Source: Diaporthe sp. PMI_573 (taxonomy: Eukaryota; Ascomycota; Sordariomycetes; Diaporthales; Diaporthaceae). Taken from it: a stretch of 64,000 bases of DNA. The notes under the pieces are model-generated. The model did no database searches and was not told the origin of the DNA. It saw only the letters and a program-made list of their open reading frames with translations. Location of the stretch: positions 1,674,001 to 1,738,000 of the forward strand of contig JAJTUP010000002.1 of the NCBI GenBank assembly GCA_021399435.1, in the 5' to 3' direction. Numbering within the stretch: the first letter of the stretch is position 1; each line of letters starts with the position of its first letter. Shown here piece after piece: positions 59,937 to 64,000 of this stretch. The position numbers were made by a program, and so were the translations under genes.

Positions 59937-60700
59937 ATGGCCTCTCGGAACCGTCAGCGAGGATCCTACGTCTATGGCGAGAACAGCTCGGAGGCCTTGT
60001 CCACAGACCACGAGGCGGCAAGGCAGAGGCATGCCACCGTGTATGATGCAGTCGCAGGTATGGACAACTTGTGCTGCTGCTTACCGTGACAGTCGCTCAT
60101 TGCACGCCACAGTTCGCTGACAGGTGCTCAATCCCAGGTCGGGTGTCACAAAAGTTCTCAAAAGACCATGCCAGTGGCAGCCGCAAAACCGCCTCAGGGC
60201 AACATCACCTCGGCGACCCTGTTTTAGCCCCCGAAGAGGTCCTCTTCTCACGCAAGCGCGCCCCGCAGCGATATGTCGAGAAGGACATATATTTTGCAAA
60301 TAAGTCCCTGCCCGACGCCGGTCGCGACATCCTACCCGATAGCGACATGGTCAAGGCCACACATTTCTACGCGAGTCATTTCTATGAGGCACTAGGTCGC
60401 CGGTGTGCAGGGGAGCCACGCGGTACTATAGGGCGCGTCAACGAGCGAAGCATGGATGAAACGGCGCTCCTCGCGTTTGGCATCCTTCTCGAGGAGGCTG
60501 CTCGGCATTCACTGGGCAAGTACGGTGACTTGGTGTTCACCGAGGGCCTCCAGGACGGCGAGGATGGCAAGGATGACCGAGGAAACCAGAAAGCGACCAG
60601 CTCTCAGAGAAAGCAGACTCATGTTGGATTCGAGGGCGAGGAAACTTTCTGGAAGAGACCCTATTCGAAGAGGAGGAAGGTTGAGGACGAGAGAGATTAG
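59937..60700 (+). CDS. Uncharacterised nuclear-looking protein, 227 residues
   Basis: Two exons, 59937-60057 and 60138-60700, with an 80-bp intron (GTATGG donor, GCTGACAGG branch-like site, ATCCCAG acceptor), give 227 residues; the join keeps frame. I do not recognise a named family with confidence. A probably folded helical core spans about residues 105-176: ILPDSDMVKATHFYASHFYE, then SMDETALLAFGILLEEAARH, then GDLVFTEG. A disordered acidic linker follows, and a basic cluster at 213-221 (KRPYSKRRK) reads as a nuclear localisation signal. The start is chosen for its position just after a pyrimidine-rich leader. The divergent arrangement with the RAD28-like gene may mean shared control, but gives no function. 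Composition and splicing make it a convincing gene. Confidence 0.8.
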
Positions 60701-63700
60701 AACATTGCTGCTTGCCGGCACTGGAAACCGAGCTACCTCAACATCTGCCCTGGAGATCGCCGAAAGCTGCAAAAGGAGATTGCTCGACGGTGTTGGATTA
60801 GATCCAGGCCCAAGTTGCTACCTGTCGCCGTCAGCCGAAATGAAAAAACGCGTGCTCACAAACCACCAAATATCACACACCTTCACTACCATGATCTTTT
60901 GAAAAGCACGGATGTTTTCAGCACAGTATGTCCATGGTCCAAACAATCGAATGGTATAGTTCAACCTCGTTGAAGGGGGGGGGAGCCGTGTTCTAACTCT
61001 TGTCCGTGAGTGCACGCATCCTCGTCTTCGGTGTGCTGACGCAGCCATGGTCAATCGGCCACCGCTTCAGCTCCACTGCCATGTTGCGCGGTAGCCGCCT
61101 TTGATACGCAAGCTCGTAACACTGCCCTGTTTCCTCCGCAGGTTGAAATCGACGCCCTTTCAGGCCAACTAAACCGTTTGCTGTCCTGTGGCCACCCTGT
61201 CGTTGCAGGTGTGGCATTCCAAAAGGGACGGAGCAAGGGTGTCTCGCAGGCTCCAGCACGATGGTATACATGGATGCAGGAAGCTTGCTAGCTTCGGGAA
61301 GAGAGGCAGGGCCCGTCTGCAACGTCGGGACCAATTTCATGAGCCAAAAAAGCAAACCCAGAGCTGTTCCCATATCATATATCGTTATATGACTTGTGGG
61401 ACAAGACGAACTCGTGGCCTGCTCATCAATAACTCACGCCCCACCCAGCCACATCCAAGCAAGAAGCAAGGCCCTCGCGATGCCACGCATCCCCCTGATG
61501 CGCGCCGACAGTACACTATTGGCACATATCCGGGTTCAGTAACTAGGTAGATTTATTAGACTACCGGAGATCTCCATACAGAGGACATCATGCATCTTGG
61601 ATTGCCATCTGGCGAGATAAGCGAGTCCGACTTGAGACGGATTACCCCTCCACGATCCAACGCCTCTTCCGGCTTGCCACCTCTCCACCATCGCGGTCGC
61701 CATGCAAGCCATGCCCTCTCGCATTGGCTTTGTTTGTCCTTGCTACCTCCTGACCGCTTGGCCGAGACCCTTCTCGATGGCCAGCCGTGTCTCCTCCCAT
61801 GTAGGATCGCTCGGATGGGGAACTCACCTCTCAGCTGTCACATCTCGCAAGCCGTTGCTCTCCGCCATCATTGGCAAATGGCAAATGGCAAATGGCAAAT
61901 GGCAAATGGCAATGCTTGTGGTCGTGGTTACACTGGTTGGGGTATCAGATAAGACAAAACGTTCGGCGGCCAGGCTGCATCGCCTGTAAAGCATGCCGCA
62001 TCGATGCCCACTGCGGCGCTATTGCCCTTTCTTCCTGCACTCGCCAAACTTGGACTGCACGGTACTTTTCCGAGGGCCAGACTTCAGAGTCCAGACAGAC
62101 ACTTGCTCATCAGCGCCGTATCCTGCGGTCCATTTTTCGTGTAGAGAGAATGGCCGGGCGGGAATTGGCAAGGCAGCGTGTAGCACACTCGTGGCAGGAT
62201 TGTTTGCTACCTGTCTTGGAGTCGTGTGCTCGAGGTTGCAATCGGCTGTGTATCGGGCAACTTGAGGCTGAATCGCCTCATCTCATGCCGAATCTCGTGC
62301 TGTGGCTTGCGGTCCAACAAGCAGGACAACATGCAGTAATATCCGTGTATCTTCCCGTAAACAGGCATCTGATGGACTGATGCCCAGGAAAGGGCTCGAA
62401 ACGGAAAAAGAACGGAGGCCAAAGAATAGCAGCAAAGCCGTGACTGCTTCTTCGAATCGGGCCAGGCGCTGCCTCAATCACCCTTGATCTGCAGAGAGCT
62501 TGCCTAAAGCCACCTGTCACGAGGCTTCCCATGGAGGGGGCTTTCGGCTCACCCAGTCAGCCTGCCGCGATCCGTACCAATCCCTCGCTCCAGTCGACAT
62601 CGCGCGCATTTGGAATGTGACAGCTGGCGGCCACCGGCTCAGATGACGCCCAGCTTTGATTCGGTCTGCGCAGCGGACAAATGACAACTCACAAGAGCCA
62701 AGGGAACGGGCGAGCCTGCCGCCTCTTGCCTTAGCGAGCCGCGTTCCTGGTAACCCAGAAACCGAGATCTCGGGGCATAGGATCTCTCCCTTGCTTCATT
62801 GGGCTCCTGTCTTGCCCATGCCTACCCAACATGTCGGTATGCTCACCTCCATCTGCTTCCTTCCCAGGCACAACGACGAAACGCCTCAACGCCACTCGGC
62901 AGGAGCGGCGATCCTTCAACAACACATCTTGCTGAGGGGACTCGCAGTGATCGAGGCTGGTATCGATCCCGAAAGAAGATGGCGAGGGGATAAAAGAAAA
63001 GCAAATACGGGTCAGCCGCCTCTTGCGGTGTCACCCCAGGTGTCCTTGCAAAGTGCTTCCCACTTGTTTGCTGAAAATGCTCCCAAACCAACTGACATGT
63101 CAATTCCGAATAGAGTCGGCAGGTCCTGCCGAGGCAATAGTTTCGTGATTGTCCACCATCACAAGTCCTCATCGCAGTACTTCAGCGGCTAGAATGTTTG
63201 CCTGCGCCTGGTGATTGCTCCTGGATATTGGGAAAGCAAACACAACTAACCCGTTTATGACCGCGTTACGGCTATATGCAATTATCGAGAGACCAAGACA
63301 GTGAAAATCTTATACCATGGCACTGTGCCACCATCACGCATGCCACGTGCGGAGATGTTTGAAGTTGAGGGAATTCGTCTTCCCGCCGTCTGAAGAAGAC
63401 TTTCAGTGAGCGCCAAGCGCACTCACAACGTTCAAGCTAGACGAGGAATGTGTTCCTTTGCTTTGCATTGGAAGTATGCCGAATTCCCCGGATCGGAAAG
63501 TCGACCAGCCGTCCCTGTCCAACGGTAGAGGGAGTGCCACTACCGACCTCCTCTGAAGGAAGCCTAATGAGAAACGACGCGATGATTGCGAACGCCCCTC
63601 TAACCAACCCTCGGCCGCAGTATTCCGACCATTGGTGAAGCTCCAACAGGCAGTGTGTCGCAAGTCTGGCTCGGAGATTGAACCACGAGATGAGGTTGCA

Positions 63701-64000
63701 GTGGAGACGTACCGGTTGACACTGGAAGGTTGGGCAGGAAGATCGGCAGCGTTGGGACGCTGCGCAAGTCAGAGTGCTGCAATTATCTTGGACATCGCTC
63801 AGAGGCCCCCTTTTTGAGGGCGGCGAGGGCACGCCGAACAGATTTCGACGCGCGGGGGCGCGACCAGGATATCCTCGCCCGCCCCCAGAGAGACACTTGA
63901 TGCTTGCCGTCACGTGGGCCGGTCTGTGAGGTCGCATCTGCGGACGCGACGAACGAAGATCTAAAGCGGTGATGGACGATGGCTTGCAGTCATCCGTGAT
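60701..64000. other. Right gene-free stretch
   Basis: No recognisable gene. Frames of up to 178 codons (62656-63192 plus; 63437-63937 minus) show no family motif and overlap others. A heptanucleotide repeat lies at 61872-61912. The first 200-300 bases should hold the 3' end of the preceding gene. Confidence 0.5.
61872..61912. repeat. (TGGCAAA)n heptanucleotide minisatellite
   Basis: Five perfect tandem TGGCAAA copies plus a partial sixth. Being seven bases long, the unit shifts frame at each copy. Confidence 0.95.

Noticed and set aside
63437..63937. 166-codon minus-strand frame at the right edge
   Set aside because: Weak protein character only; cannot be supported without sequence beyond the window.

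Overview
The window is nuclear DNA from a filamentous ascomycete, probably a Sordariomycete. Its genes are split by short spliceosomal introns (mostly 52-80 bp) with GT donors, CTAAC/CTGAC-type branch points and CAG/AAG acceptors. The recognisable products are typical of Pezizomycotina: an NsdD-type GATA factor, a Wee1 kinase, Mediator subunit 1, a CSA/Rad28 WD40 protein and a free methionine-R-sulfoxide reductase. There are no operons, ribosome binding sites, CRISPR arrays, rRNA genes or convincing tRNA genes, and I see no intact transposon. The species cannot be fixed by eye.

Layout. Positions 1-12353 hold no recognised gene, apart from a possible gene relic on the minus strand near 5.8-6.5 kb. 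A four-exon NsdD-like GATA regulator lies at 12354-13936 (+). A second gene-poor stretch of about 15 kb, full of short tandem repeats, follows to 29200. Three minus-strand genes come next: a six-exon free methionine-R-sulfoxide reductase with a 5-nt microexon (29201-30879), a 1456-residue histone-fold-like, largely disordered protein (31785-36207), and, after a 7.7-kb spacer, a Wee1 kinase (43895-47509). A possible 60-codon gene (50153-50335, +) sits between WEE1 and MED1 (50803-52937, -). The right end carries a secreted histidine phosphatase (56161-57373, -), a RAD28/CSA gene (57848-59412, -) and, divergently from it, a small nuclear-looking protein of unknown function (59937-60700, +). The last 3.3 kb has no recognised gene.

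How the genes relate. This is a set of independent eukaryotic genes, not a pathway cluster. Several act in the nucleus or cell cycle: NsdD in development, Wee1 in mitotic entry, Med1 in transcription, and CSA in transcription-coupled repair. The clearest structural oddities are an in-frame upstream coding exon of nsdD reached through a 56-bp intron, the 5-nt microexon in the reductase gene, the insertion-bearing histone-fold-like region plus four repeats of a short motif in the 1456-residue protein, and the very large gene-free flanks of nsdD. I found no convincing new multi-gene system. Exon boundaries were worked out by hand from splice signals and reading frame and have no transcript support.
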